A DNA stretch of 64,000 nt from Siphonodentalium dalli (GCA_032622095.1 CP136067.1:135163990-135227989), one strand, 5' to 3'; positions 34,901 through 39,101 are shown, counted from the first letter of the stretch. Translations and numbers: made by a program. The notes: generated from the sequence alone by a model not told the origin.

Positions 34901-35653
34901 AGAGTGGAAAATCAATAATATATATGACGACTATCCAAGCAGTGTAGAGGGACACCTTAAACATTCCAATCACTCATCTAATTATATATATATATTAATG
35001 TGCTGATTTTAGGTGAATTTTCCATGCTATTATCTTTCTTTATTGGACACTAAATCATGATTAAACTTCAAAATTCTGACTGACACATGATTATATACCC
35101 ATTTATCACATATCTTTTCTGTCGACTTCTTTAACTTTTCTCTTCTATCACAGCTCCCTCCTTCTCATCCCTGCACTATTTTCCCAACATCTATGAGACA
35201 ACACAGAACTAAAGCTAAATTACTGGCTTCCTTACCCTATAACTGTCTACATTGACACTTATAACATCACCGGAGGAAAGGATCTTATTTAATAAAAGCC
35301 AAATATAGTGGTATCCCTTCCTCATTTGAACAGTTTGTTTGTCTATGTATAAATTGTCAATGTGATGTTCTGTTTTGTTCAAATAAAATATATACAGTTT
35401 AAATCAGATCAGATCTGAACAATGACACAATCTGTGCTTTACTGTAATGCAAATTAAAGACTGATGGTGATTTCCAATTTTGAAAGTAAACAAGTCTGGT
35501 TTATACTGATTTTATCAAAAATGGCCAATTCGGTGTCCAGTTACATCTTGAGCTGTTATTTTGAATTGTTTTTCAGATGCGCCAGCAACAGTCGATGTAC
35601 TGCAGTCTAAATGTTTGTTGGATAGGGCACAGTTCACTTACGGACCTAGCTGA
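5212..35653 (+). CDS. Xanthine dehydrogenase/aldehyde oxidase family protein, C-terminal 10 exons (5'-partial)
   Basis: This is a multi-exon gene for a molybdenum hydroxylase. Members oxidise aldehydes or purines at a molybdopterin centre and pass electrons through FeS and FAD domains; most are cytosolic. I read ten exons: 5212-5321, 6534-6647, 12642-12803, 19048-19176, 23046-23176, 24132-24263, 24784-24907, 27714-27810, 33092-33199 and 35577-35653. All introns end in AG and start with GT except one GC. Phases agree at every junction, giving 393 residues and a TGA stop. Family landmarks in order are [46 protein letters not shown]-like DVGQVEGAF, and VGEPPL with the catalytic Glu. The length fits the last 30% of a typical 1300-residue protein. 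The N-terminal exons are outside the window. The general pattern is closer to aldehyde-oxidase-like invertebrate paralogues than to vertebrate XDH, but I cannot assign substrate specificity because the discriminating active-site residues are only partly covered. No frame damage is visible, so the gene looks functional. Confidence 0.95.
5322..5740. other. Intron, no feature recognised
   Basis: This is unique A+T-rich intron sequence after exon 1. I see no gene or repeat signature up to the MITE at about 5745. Confidence 0.6.
5745..5895. mobile_element. Foldback MITE family B, divergent copy B1
   Basis: It carries AGAATGAGG and AGGTGAATTT on the left arm, and CACCCTCTGGGGACCTCATT followed by TGCAAATGACAGACACAC on the right. 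These are the hallmark words of a family found at six other places in the window. Confidence 0.7.
6159..6465. mobile_element. TTAA-flanked short element
   Basis: Ends are TTAACCTCTTTGCTGC and GCAGCGAAGAGGTTAA, inverted and flanked by TTAA, with ATGACGTC/GACGTCAT subterminal words. This fits a non-autonomous piggyBac-type element of 307 bp. It contains the small palindrome ACGTCCGTAA...TTACGGACGT. Its right end is 68 bases before exon 2. Confidence 0.75.
6534..6647 (+). CDS. XDH/AOX-like exon 2
   Basis: It encodes 38 residues, [15 protein letters not shown] to EIQEYNK, corresponding to the linker between the N-Y-K-G and N-R-W-K-K-R-G motifs of the family. Start and end are both phase 0. The donor is the non-canonical but efficient AAG|GCAAGT. 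A palindromic MITE starts 30 bases downstream of the exon end. Confidence 0.88.
6677..6894. mobile_element. Palindromic MITE family A, copy A1
   Basis: TA|CAGTAATGC at the left and GCATTACTG|TA at the right give a TA target duplication with inverted ends (Tc1/mariner/pogo style). Each arm is about 105 bases and includes AGCAGAATTATGGGTAAC and TTAGTCGGAAATATGG. It starts 30 bases after the exon 2 end. Confidence 0.85.
7127..7490. repeat. Foldback inverted repeat
   Basis: The left arm has CCACCAGTACAAGACATTGG and CAGGGAACCTAATAAAGTC, then TTAATAATGTACTTCAC. The right arm has the complements in reverse order (GAAGTACATTATTAAGG, then TTATAAGGTTCCCTG, then GTTCTGGTGGA). Arms are imperfect, roughly 150 bases. 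It is probably a decayed non-autonomous DNA element. Confidence 0.65.
7700..7990. mobile_element. MITE family B, copy B2
   Basis: It contains GCAGAATGAGGTCCCCAGAA and ATGGGGACATCATTCTGC, then the family's internal segment CTCATCTTCTCTGTAAAG and TATCAAATTAACAA. The open frame across it is a by-product. The stretch 7491-7699 shows nothing I can name. Confidence 0.65.
8143..8375. mobile_element. TTAA-flanked near-perfect palindrome
   Basis: Ends are TTAACCCTTTCAGTGCCAAG and its complement with TTAA at both sides. Arms of about 105 bases are nearly identical, separated by a short loop with repeated GAGCTCTTTCCATCAAT. TTAA plus CCCTTT suggests piggyBac-type mobilisation. The outer words (TTTTTGTATCAACCCATAT) are shared with the element at 13373-13618. 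Confidence 0.82.
8376..8690. other. Intron, no feature recognised
   Basis: A+T-rich unique sequence. No gene or repeat seen. Confidence 0.5.
8690..8785. repeat. Minisatellite fragment, ~50-bp unit (left part)
   Basis: Two units carry the words ATGCTAGGAATGCCGTATCC and AAGGTAAACACCAAC. The same unit continues at 11958-12065 on the far side of the hAT element, so the transposon entered close to this array. Confidence 0.7.
8899..8906. repeat. Target site duplication, left (ATTGTATC)
   Basis: The eight bases ATTGTATC directly precede the hAT element and recur at 11950-11957. Eight-base duplications are typical of hAT transposition. Confidence 0.9.
8907..11949 (+). mobile_element. hAT-superfamily DNA transposon, full length, 3.04 kb
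   Basis: Terminal inverted repeats read TAGGGTTTAAT at both ends and the 8-bp duplication ATTGTATC flanks them. Subterminal zones (8920-8990 and 11862-11935) are dense in GGGAACCGGGA-like and CCCGGG words, probable transposase-binding sites. The element carries a BED-finger transposase reading frame with several frameshifts. 9372-9466 contains a direct duplication with CACGTG and TATAAA-like words that could be its promoter. It lies in the intron between exons 2 and 3. Confidence 0.93.
9612..11535 (+). pseudogene. hAT transposase with ZBED zinc finger, frameshifted
   Basis: The frame opens at 9612 with a BED zinc finger (C-K-K-C ... H-L-R-S-V-H, residues about 24-50). A second frame (about 9928-10610) holds the segment with [20 protein letters not shown] and an acidic stretch rich in D/E. 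Then come [13 protein letters not shown] (the R-W motif of hAT enzymes) and, from about 10722, the C-terminal part ending [11 protein letters not shown], which is the start of the hAT dimerisation motif. That motif continues in another frame as [20 protein letters not shown] to a stop at about 11535. Frameshifts are needed near 9926, 10610, 10722 and 11437, so the enzyme is inactive. The sequence is otherwise well kept, suggesting recent death. It resembles ZBED-type transposases; the exact clade is not determined. Confidence 0.9.
11950..11957. repeat. Target site duplication, right (ATTGTATC)
   Basis: Matches 8899-8906 exactly and directly follows the inverted repeat end CCCTA. Confidence 0.9.
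11958..12065. repeat. Minisatellite fragment, ~50-bp unit (right part)
   Basis: Three partial units with AAGGTAAACACCA and GCTAGGAATTCCATATCC, related to 8690-8785. The rest of the intron to 12641 is A+T-rich with no feature I can name. Confidence 0.7.
12642..12803 (+). CDS. XDH/AOX-like exon 3 (molybdopterin-binding Q motif)
   Basis: The exon follows TTTCACAACAG and encodes [17 protein letters not shown], then [17 protein letters not shown]. The Gln codon at 12786-12788 corresponds to the family Gln that contacts the molybdenum cofactor. Both ends are phase 0 and the donor is GTAGAG. The frame joins exon 2 without gap (EYNK-ANRWKKK). Confidence 0.94.
12804..13372. other. Intron, no feature recognised
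   Basis: Unique A+T-rich sequence after exon 3. 12850-12935 has small repeats of CTTTATTAGG and TAGCTCTATTAGG. No gene seen. Confidence 0.5.
13373..13618. mobile_element. TTAA-flanked element with internal hairpin (copy C3)
   Basis: Ends are TTAACCCTTTGAGTGCCAGG and CTAGCACTCAAAGGGTTAA. Inside, 13424-13492 is one hairpin module starting CTGTGCCAATGCATTCTC and ending GAATGCATTGGCCTAA. The outer ends resemble 8143-8375, whereas the hairpin is the one found in the other TTAA subfamilies. Confidence 0.78.
13978..15224. mobile_element. Non-autonomous hAT-like element with 8-bp duplication
   Basis: TATAGTTT at 13978-13985 and 15217-15224 flanks a 1231-bp insert. The left end reads AGTGCTGGGACGGTTG. 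The right end, read inward on the other strand, carries TGCTGGGACGGTTG a few bases in. Subterminal GGTTA-rich words (CCGGTTAC, AACCTGTTA) recur at both ends. No transposase frame is recognisable; a C-run is at 14430-14440. Assignment to hAT rests on the duplication length and the end sequence. Confidence 0.72.
15225..15735. other. Intron, no feature recognised
   Basis: Unique sequence between two mobile elements. No coding or repeat signal seen. Confidence 0.5.
15736..15860. mobile_element. TTAA-type hairpin element, left half only (copy C4)
   Basis: It starts TTAACCCTATTGTGATGGGA and carries one hairpin (TGCCAGTGCATTCTCTTATA ... AAGAGAATGCACTGGC). The right half and the terminal GGGTTAA are missing. 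15861-16470 holds nothing I recognise. Confidence 0.65.
16472..16628. repeat. Foldback inverted repeat
   Basis: The left arm has GAGTAATCAATTAGTTCCGA, then CGAGGCGAGAGACG. The right arm has CGTCTCTCACCTC, then TTCTCGGAACCAATTGATTA. Arms about 65 bases, imperfect. Probably a small foldback element. Confidence 0.7.
16875..17502 (+). mobile_element. Non-autonomous Helitron, plus strand, with internal satellite
   Basis: It starts TCTCATATATATTTTGAAG after an A and ends with the hairpin CCCGACGTTGTCC-like pair (GCCCGGACAACGTCGGGC), eight bases, CTAG, then T. The 5' end aligns with the Helitrons at 29842 and 35813 (TCTATTATATATTTTGG). There is no replicase. The centre is a 122-bp tandem array. Confidence 0.85.
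17030..17460 (+). repeat. 122-bp tandem array (about 3.6 units) inside the Helitron
   Basis: GCGCATGC recurs at 17043, 17165, 17287 and 17409, exactly 122 bases apart. Units include GAGATCTCGGAAACGGG and ATCGACTTGAAATTTGCTAT. Overlapping reading frames on both strands come from this repeat. Confidence 0.92.
17748..17882. repeat. Foldback inverted repeat
   Basis: CAATTCTATACAAAATTTAT and, 50 bases on, ATAAATTTTGTGTAGAATTG form arms, extended by GGATCTCAT and GACTCATTAGAGATCC. The following 17883-18010 is almost pure A/T with repeated ATTATAATAATATTA words. Confidence 0.65.
18011..19047. other. Intron, nothing convincing
   Basis: Unique intron sequence. 18069-18108 has a small inverted pair around GACTACCTTT, and 18310-18345 a purine/C-rich run. 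A minus-strand open frame here (18096-18410) has no recognisable domain. Confidence 0.5.
19048..19176 (+). CDS. XDH/AOX-like exon 4
   Basis: It encodes [18 protein letters not shown], then [20 protein letters not shown]. This equals the family segment following the Q motif, including the T-N-T and the small-residue run ending S-x-x-G-S. Acceptor TTTCAG, donor GTGAGT, both ends phase 0, 43 codons. Confidence 0.94.
19308..19534. mobile_element. Palindromic MITE family A, copy A2 (internally rearranged)
   Basis: The left end is CAGTAATGCCCTAAATAATC. The right end joins CCCATAATT directly to ACTG|TA, so about 30 bases of the right arm are deleted. The centre has a duplicated GATTTAGTCGGAAATATGGC. 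It starts 131 bases after exon 4. Confidence 0.8.
19535..20715. other. Intron, no feature recognised
   Basis: About 1.2 kb without a supported gene or repeat. 20310 has TTAACCCTTAGGATCCC, which may be a lone TTAA-element end. Confidence 0.45.
20755..20885. repeat. Foldback inverted repeat
   Basis: ACTCGTTATGTTGTGTTTTA, AGATTTTATGAAACTCGTTT and AAATTTGATTC on the left pair with GAATCAAATTT, AAACTCGTTTCATAAAATCT and CCCAACATAACTC on the right. Arms about 55 bases. Confidence 0.7.
21049..21318. mobile_element. Foldback MITE family B, full copy B3
   Basis: Outer arms: GCCTTGAAATAGGGTGTCTG and CAGACACCCTATTTCAAAGC. Within are nested inverted copies of GAATGAGGTCCCCAGAGG and CACCCTCTGGGGACCTCATT with the core GATGCTA/TAGCATC. 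The middle has an extra partial duplication (21177-21225). Confidence 0.85.
21336..21730 (+). repeat. Dispersed repeat R1, plus copy
   Basis: Matches 1-240 (reversed) and 48441-48800. It leads directly into repeat R2 at about 21731, so R1 and R2 may be halves of one longer element. Confidence 0.8.
21815..22353. mobile_element. TTAA-flanked element, 539 bp, within R2
   Basis: Ends TTAACTCTTTCACTGCC and GGCAGTGAAAGAGTTAA, with TTAA on both sides. It is inside R2. Internal direct repeats AATATAAGAAAATTTCAGT-like and CTCAATAAC..TTTGTATTTG are present at 21905-22110. No transposase. Confidence 0.75.
22590..22988. mobile_element. hAT-type MITE with 8-bp duplication and poly-C core
   Basis: Inverted ends CTGGGGCGCCGGAAG and CTTCCGGCGCCCCTG are flanked by CCGAACAA (22582-22589 and 22989-22996). 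Other R2 copies show the empty site CACCCGAACAAGTCC (for example near 52128-52141). hAT ends commonly read CAGGGG with an 8-bp duplication. 22921-22961 is an uninterrupted run of C. Confidence 0.88.
23046..23176 (+). CDS. XDH/AOX-like exon 5
   Basis: It encodes [17 protein letters not shown], then [19 protein letters not shown], and ends two bases into a Met codon (donor GTGAGT). This corresponds to the C-x-x-L...W-x-x-x-V-x-x-A helix region of the family. It is flanked by mobile DNA on both sides: a dispersed repeat ends about 15 bases before the acceptor, and a foldback MITE begins about 15-20 bases after the donor. Confidence 0.92.
23190..23555. mobile_element. MITE family B, copy B4
   Basis: It starts within 20 bases of the exon 5 donor with AAATAGTGGGTCTGTCATTT, and carries the arm words GAATGAGGTCCCCAGAGG and CACCTTCTGGTGACCTCATT. 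Next come the internal segment with AAGTATCTATAGTCTCAAAT and a second arm AGAATGATGTCCCCAGAGGG. Confidence 0.8.
23640..23842. mobile_element. MITE family B, copy B5
   Basis: Outer arms GATTATAGTGTGTCTGTCAT and GACAGGCACACTATAATC enclose inverted GAATGAGGTCCCCAGACGG / CACCCTCTGGGGACCTCATT and the core GATGCTATCCCGCATAGCATC. Confidence 0.82.
23902..24114. mobile_element. Palindromic MITE family A, copy A3, next to exon 6 acceptor
   Basis: TA|CAGTAATGTCC and GGGCATTACTG|TA bound a 213-bp near-perfect palindrome. Its right end is 17 bases before the last base of the intron, so the branch-point zone of exon 6 must lie in the element. Confidence 0.9.
24132..24263 (+). CDS. XDH/AOX-like exon 6
   Basis: Its first base completes the Met codon from exon 5. 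It encodes [20 protein letters not shown], then [20 protein letters not shown], and ends within a Ser codon (CGE-S). Y-G-V/A-x-x-x-E-V-E-x-D-x-L-T-G is a strong family signature. The acceptor TTTTGCAG is only 17 bases beyond the end of a palindromic MITE. Donor GTAAGG. Confidence 0.95.
24264..24783. other. Intron between exons 6 and 7
   Basis: 520 bases of unique sequence with normal splice ends. No mobile element seen, unlike the neighbouring introns. Confidence 0.6.
24784..24907 (+). CDS. XDH/AOX-like exon 7
   Basis: It encodes [20 protein letters not shown], then [23 protein letters not shown]-x-G-Q-x-E-G-A-F is a strong family signature. The exon begins with the last base of the Ser codon and ends at phase 0 before GTATGT. 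The final 25-30 bases of the exon and its donor are the seed of a minisatellite that runs to about 25510, so several in-frame duplicate donors follow. Confidence 0.95.
24865..25510 (+). repeat. Minisatellite built from the end of exon 7 and its 5' splice site
   Basis: The seed is GAACTGTTATCAAATCGGAC then ATGG|GTATGT at the exon 7 end. About 15 copies of ATGGGTATGT follow, spaced 42, 24, 42, 38 and similar distances. A higher-order block of 259 bases is duplicated (24967 matches 25226, 25009 matches 25268, 25047 matches 25306). The first three extra donors are in the coding frame with no stop. See findings. Confidence 0.93.
25511..25905. other. Intron, nothing convincing
   Basis: Unique sequence with a short inverted pair (GGAAATGTTCAGATAATAAG and TTATTGTCTAAACATTTCC). 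No gene seen. Confidence 0.5.
25906..26104. mobile_element. Palindromic MITE family A, copy A4 (divergent)
   Basis: TA|CAGTAATGTCC and GACATTACTG|TA ends with arm words CCACAGCAGAATTATAGG and TTCCGACTAAATCCTG. More diverged than the other copies. Confidence 0.78.
26558..26577 (+). mobile_element. Solo end of MITE family A (A5)
   Basis: Only the left end CAGTAATGCCCTAAATAAT is present; the rest is missing. It may be a remnant or a chance of deletion. Confidence 0.55.
26600..27020 (+). repeat. Dispersed repeat R3, plus copy
   Basis: Reads as the reverse complement of 32326-32830: paired words include GATCACAT, CAACAATAACA and CCTCCCTCC, and TTGGCCTAAAG at the end. No coding potential. Confidence 0.65.
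27384..27596. mobile_element. Palindromic MITE family A, copy A6
   Basis: TA|CAGTAATGCCCTGAATAATC at the left and GGGCATTACTG|TA at the right, 213 bp, near-perfect palindrome. It ends 117 bases before exon 8. Confidence 0.9.
27714..27810 (+). CDS. XDH/AOX-like exon 8
   Basis: It encodes [20 protein letters not shown], then [12 protein letters not shown], and ends one base into the next codon (donor GTAGGA). The family has Y-K-x-P-x-x-x-D-I-P-x-x-F-x-V here, directly before the V-G-E-P-P motif. It follows exon 7 in phase 0 (TW-NYHPP). Confidence 0.94.
27811..28297. other. Intron, no feature recognised
   Basis: Unique A+T-rich sequence after exon 8 with no gene or repeat seen. Confidence 0.5.
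28298..29645. mobile_element. Large foldback element, arms ~400 bp
   Basis: The left arm (about 28298-28760) and right arm (about 29275-29645) are inverted copies: GGTGTAGTTTTCTCAG pairs with CTGAGAAAAACTACACC, and ACCAGATGTCTTAAAAGGC with its complement at 29439-29460. Also GAAACACGGGGATAAATTGA is matched in reverse at 29352. The loop contains MITE A7. At 28412-28437 there is a perfect 26-base palindrome centred on TGACGTCA. Confidence 0.78.
28926..29137. mobile_element. Palindromic MITE family A, copy A7
   Basis: TA|CAGTAATGCCCTAAATAATT and GGGCATTACTG|TA ends, 212 bp palindrome, in the loop of the larger foldback element, so it is a later insertion. Confidence 0.9.
29813..31438 (+). mobile_element. 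Outer Helitron carrying a nested Helitron
   Basis: It starts A|TCTACTATATATTTTGAG at 29813. After 29 bases it is interrupted by another Helitron (29842-30748) and resumes at 30749. It then has the family text TCGAAAACGGCTGCACCGAT and ends with CTAG|T at 31435-31438. Removing the inner element restores a continuous Helitron 5' region. The inner part has repeated GACCTTGACCTT and AAATCGGGTAAAA words. The 3' hairpin of the outer copy is weak, so its end is less sure. Confidence 0.7.
29842..30748 (+). mobile_element. Inner Helitron
   Basis: It starts A|TCTATTATATATTTTGGAAG and ends with the hairpin ACCCGGACGAAGTCGGGT, eight bases, CTAG|T. It includes the common text AACTCGAAAACGGCCGACC and AAACTTGGTATGTGGG. 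No replicase frame. Confidence 0.82.
31440..31740. other. Intron, no feature recognised
   Basis: Unique sequence between the Helitron and the R2 copy. Confidence 0.45.
31750..32200 (-). repeat. Dispersed repeat R2, minus copy
   Basis: Contains TCTATCGGCGATAAACTAAC, CGATTTCGCCATCGAGAGT and GAGTGTTTCACATCAC, the reverse of 51780-52160. It is intact and lacks both insertions of the 21731-23025 copy. Confidence 0.82.
32326..33030 (-). repeat. Dispersed repeat R3 with inverted ends, minus copy
   Basis: The left end has AAGGCCAAAA and GTTTTGGTTCTCGGGC; the right end has GCCTGAGAACCAAAACC and TTTGTTTTGGCCTAA, so the ends are inverted. The body is the reverse complement of 26600-27020. Probably a non-autonomous DNA element ending 60 bases before exon 9. 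Confidence 0.65.
33092..33199 (+). CDS. XDH/AOX-like exon 9 (catalytic glutamate)
   Basis: It encodes [19 protein letters not shown], then [16 protein letters not shown]. The Glu codon at 33100-33102 is the invariant base of the family active site. It begins with two bases completing an Ala codon and ends one base into an Asp codon (donor GTAAGG). A 20-bp minisatellite starts about 30 bases into the following intron. Confidence 0.95.
33227..34196 (+). repeat. 20-bp minisatellite, about 48 units, in intron 9
   Basis: The unit is CACTCAGGCACCTCCRTCRT with variation at the two R positions. An irregular CAGACTTGT unit occurs at 33572 and again at 34045, 473 bases apart, showing higher-order duplication. 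The array has no stop in any plus frame, which explains the three long overlapping reading frames; I do not regard them as genes. It starts about 30 bases after the exon 9 donor. Confidence 0.95.
34374..34636. mobile_element. TTAA-flanked element with two hairpins, complete (copy C5)
   Basis: Ends TTAACCCTTTCGTGACGGGA and CCAGTCATGGAAGGGTTAA. Two hairpins, each with TCTCTTATAT and its complement around CCCATAGGG / CCCTATGGG, lie on both sides of a short spacer. Closest relative is 440-699. Confidence 0.82.
34637..35576. other. Intron, no feature recognised
   Basis: About 940 bases, A+T-rich, unique as far as I can see, leading to exon 10. Confidence 0.5.
35577..35653 (+). CDS. XDH/AOX-like terminal exon 10
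   Basis: It encodes [17 protein letters not shown] and ends AQFTYGPS then TGA (35651-35653). The family ends with P-A-T-x-x-x-I-x-x-A-C and a short tail. Acceptor TTTTTCAG. I see no clear AATAAA within 1 kb after the stop. Instead a degenerate tandem repeat of about 78 bp starts at once, so the 3' UTR end is not placed. Confidence 0.93.
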
Positions 35654-35674
35654 ACAAACATATATGAAATTGTT

Positions 35675-36330
35675 CAACTTCAGCCAATATTCGCTGCATC
35701 GACGACAGGTTACCTACTAATAAGACTTCATCAAAAATGTTTAAATCAGATCAACTTCATCCCAACTTTGCTGCATCAACGACATGTTACTTACTAACCA
35801 GACTTCATCAAATCTATTATATATTTTGGAACTTATGTCTGTATGTATGTGATGTGTGTATGTGGGTTATAGACTCAAAAACTGCTAGACCGATTCGACT
35901 CAAATTTGGTTTGTAGGCCTACCTTGATCCCAGGAACAATATGGGCGGGTCCAATTTCATGTGCGACCGTGTCCTTGACCTTGACCTCACTCATATAGGC
36001 ATATTTCTGGACCTCGACCGATCTGACTCATATTTGGTAGGTAGGCGTTCTTTGATCCCACGAACAATATGGGCTGGCTGAGGTTCAATTTCTCGTGCAA
36101 TCTTGTCCTTGACCTTGACCTCGCTCATATACGTTCATATAGGCATGTTTAGGTCTGCCCGGACGAAGTCGGGCACATCAGCTAGTATATATATAATTAT
36201 CAAATCAACTTCAGTCAACTTGATAACATGGCTGAACCAAAAATATAAATTTGTTCAACTTCAGCCCAATTTCACTCCATCAGGAACAGTCAGATCACTC
36301 ATCTGTGGAGCAGACTGTATCATACATATA
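35675..36330 (+). repeat. Degenerate ~78-bp tandem repeat after the stop codon, split by a Helitron
   Basis: TTCAACTTCAGCC, GCTGCATCGACGACAGGTTA and GACTTCATCAAA recur about every 78 bases (35675, 35753, then after the Helitron at 36262). It begins within 25 bases of the terminal stop, so part may be 3' UTR. Confidence 0.65.
35813..36185 (+). mobile_element. Short Helitron (373 bp)
   Basis: A|TCTATTATATATTTTGG at the start; the hairpin GCCCGGACGAAGTCGGGC, seven bases, CTAG|T at the end. Internal text ACCGATTCGACTCAAATTTG is a feature of the other copies. It sits in the post-stop tandem repeat and has no coding capacity. Confidence 0.9.
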
Positions 36331-36520
36331 TGAATACGGTGAACTTGAGTCGTAAAAATATGAGGAGCCTGAAATTATAGTCACAGGCTAATGTTCAAGT
36401 GCTTAATGACTCATGCGATTAAATAGATATGGCTCATTCAAACCCAAAATTATGTGTACATAACTTGGTAAGAAGTATCCAAAAACATAAAAAATTGTTT
36501 TACCACTAATTTTCCCGAAT
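36186..36520. other. Downstream flank, no feature recognised
   Basis: The rest of the tandem repeat and unique sequence. The first AATAAA I notice after the gene is near 36866, too far to be a confident poly(A) signal. Confidence 0.4.
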
Positions 36521-36639
36521 ATACAGGAGATATTCAGGGAGGGAGATGTTCAGGGAGGGAGATGTTTGTCCTGGAAAAAGTTAATTTCCCACCGTTTCAT
36601 GACTATATACAGCAAAATAAGCAATTTTACCATAAGAGG

Positions 36640-37010
36640 ATTTTATGTCATGTAGGTGATGGGTGCATGGGGGGGGTGGATGTAAAAAATATCCAGGCCT
36701 GTTCAATTAAAAAAAAAAGAATGAAGATTTAAATAAGGAAACAAAAAAATTCTGGCCATTTCAGGATCAAACGATATCAAATGAGTGAAATTTATTTTTA
36801 GTCATAAATGGGGGGGGGGGGAGGGGGGGGGGAGATATTCAGGGAGGGAGATGTTTGTCACTTGTAAAATAAAAAACAAAATTAATTAAATATCAAAAAT
36901 CACTTTTCTGGCCATTTCAGGGTCAAACAATATCAAATGAGTGAAATTTATTTTTAGTCATACATGGGGGTGGGGGGGGGGGGATATTCAGGGGGGCAGA
37001 TGACATGTCA
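36640..37010 (+). repeat. Tandem ~150-bp units with long G runs
   Basis: CTGGCCATTTCAGG, CAAATGAGTGAAATTTATTT and TTTAGTCAT recur at 36752 and 36901, each followed by G runs of 9-13 bases and GATATTCAGGG. The runs could form G-quadruplexes on the plus strand. Confidence 0.75.
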
Positions 37011-37370
37011 CACCTGTATCAAAATAGGTCGATAAATACCTGTACTAGCTTTCTACGAGCATTATATTTCCCAGACAAGACACATTGAAGTAATAAACAA
37101 TACAACTTTGAACACAATTATATGGACCCTGTATTGCTTATTTTGCTTTATATAGATAGTCATGAAATGACGAGCAATTAACTTCTTACGAGAAAAATTC
37201 AGGGTTTGGGGTGGGGGAAGATATCCTGTTACACTGGGAAAAATTCAAAAGTGAATATTATTAGGTGTGTTTTGGGGCTCAAACCGCCATGTGGCTTTAA
37301 GTGATATATAAAAACTATCCATTATTAGCTAAGTAATATGGTATTCCTGATTCAGGGACTGTAGGTTACA

Positions 37371-37592
37371 AGTATATAAATGATAATTAACAAGCTCTTG
37401 AAACATCTCCAAAGCTTTCAGGCCAAGGCCTTCATCGTGAAATTTAATTCACTATAAAAGTTACATTCTTGCTGCTGCTTCAACACAATTAAAAGTTATA
37501 CATTTTATGGTGAATTAAATTCCACCAACGAAGACCTTGGGCCGAAAGCTTTGGAGATGTTTCAAGAGCTGTTAATTATCATTTATATACTT
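37371..37592. mobile_element. Foldback element
   Basis: TATAAATGATAATTAACA and GCTCTTGAAACATCTCCAAA at the left pair with TTTGGAGATGTTTCAAGAGC and TTAATTATCATTTATA at the right; the inner part (AAGGCCTTC / GAAGACCTT) is less perfect. 37598-37624 is a TTA repeat. Confidence 0.72.
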
Positions 37593-37783
37593 CTATCCAT
37601 TATTATTATTATTATTATTATTATTGTTCATGAGTATAAAAGAGATCTGAACATTCTCGAGAGATCTGAATATTTTTGGTCATGAATATTATATTCTCAT
37701 TTGAATATTCATTTATATTGTAACATTTAAGTTTTAATGGAATTTATTTTTAAAATTATCTGACATTTGACATATTTTTGAAC

Positions 37784-38224
37784 AAGCCTTGAAATAGTGT
37801 GTGCGTCATTTGCAGAATGTGGTCCCCAGAGGGTGAATTTAGTGATGCTATCCTGCATGGTGGACTAGCATCACCAAATTCACCCTCTGGGGACCTCATT
37901 CTGCTAAGGCCTCAACTGCTATGGAAGACCTAGGATCAGATTGATTTTTCCCAGTTAAAATTGGTGATGTTCACCCATTAGTCACCTCGATTATGCATTT
38001 TATCTTCTAAAAATTAGGGGATATAGAAACTGAACAGATGGGAAAAAGTAACTAAAACAGTGCTAATTAAATACTACAGATACTTCCCAGAAGATGAGGC
38101 AGAATGAGGTCCCCATAGGGTGAAATTAGTGATGCCATTCCTCTGTGCGGGGTAAAGTCACTAAATTCACCTTCTGGGGACCTAATTCTGAAAATGACAG
38201 ACAAGCTGTTTGAAGGCTTGGCGA
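37784..38224. mobile_element. MITE family B, long copy B6
   Basis: It starts CAAGCCTTGAAATAGTGTGT and ends GACAGACAAGCTGTTTGAAG. Both ends bear inverted GAATG(T/A)GGTCCCC arms. The interior has ATTGGTGATGTTCACCCATT and ACTTCCCAGAAGATGAGG, which match copies B4 and B7. This is probably the full form, about 440 bp. Confidence 0.82.
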
Positions 38225-38820
38225 GTGACAATTTTTGGTATCTACTCAAAAACACTAGATATCCTCTATTTATCTACCATTTCCTATGAAATTTGATGAT
38301 AAAAATGGCGATAATGAATTGTGATAAAAACATCTGTATCATTGCTGCAGTTGCAGTACAAGGCGCACATGATGTCATTGACTGGTCAAAATGATGAATG
38401 AACTGACATCACATCAATCGTATGAAAAATTAAAACAACATTCCATCGTATATTCTTGCGTACTATAAACAGATAGTTCGTAGATTTTTACATTATTTGG
38501 TTGCCTCCCATCGTGGGTATTATGGAAAAGCATATCACAAAGTAACTAATACATATATGTTGAGTATTTATTATATAATTATATAAAACTCGGGATAAAA
38601 GAATTTGTCCATTGAATTCAATTTCCGTTAGGCATATTCACGTCAACTTACAGGTTTGGGAGAATTTAGCAAATCGAGATAATTGTGTGAAACTGTTACA
38701 TTTACAGATTGGGAGAATTTACTCAAGAAAGCTTATCATCGAACACAAATCCAACAATTTTGGCTTTTAAAAATTTCCTAAAATGTAATTTGTGTGGTGG
38801 ATTCTGTCACACAAATGGTA
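38225..38820. other. Intergenic, no feature recognised
   Basis: Unique A+T-rich sequence with no gene or repeat seen. Confidence 0.45.
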
Positions 38821-38821
38821 G

Positions 38822-39003
38822 ATAAATGTGTTGTATACACAATGTATTTGTAACAATTCATGTATCGTGACTCCGCTAGTTTTCGAGGATACATAGTGAC
38901 TCGGCAACCAAGGTCGCCTCGTTGCTATATGACCACGAAAACTAGCCTCGTCACGATGCACGAATCGATACAACCACATTGTGTATATAACACATATTTA
39001 TTA
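38822..39003. repeat. Foldback inverted repeat
   Basis: TGTGTTGTATACACAATGTA, ATCGTGAC and GCTAGTTTTCG on the left pair with CGAAAACTAGC, GTCACGATGC and TTGTGTATATAACACATA on the right. Arms about 65 bases around a GTCGCCTCGTTGC loop. Confidence 0.7.
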
Positions 39004-39032
39004 CACTCTATAGTCTTTATATTATAAACATA

Positions 39033-39101
39033 CAGTAATGCCCTAAATAATCGACTTCTTAACCACAGCAGAATTGTGGGTAATTTTTCAGGATTTAGTC
39101 G
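39033..39101 (+). mobile_element. MITE family A, left arm only (A8)
   Basis: TA|CAGTAATGCCCTAAATAATC runs to GGATTTAGTCGG, where it breaks into a G run. The right arm is absent. Confidence 0.72.
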
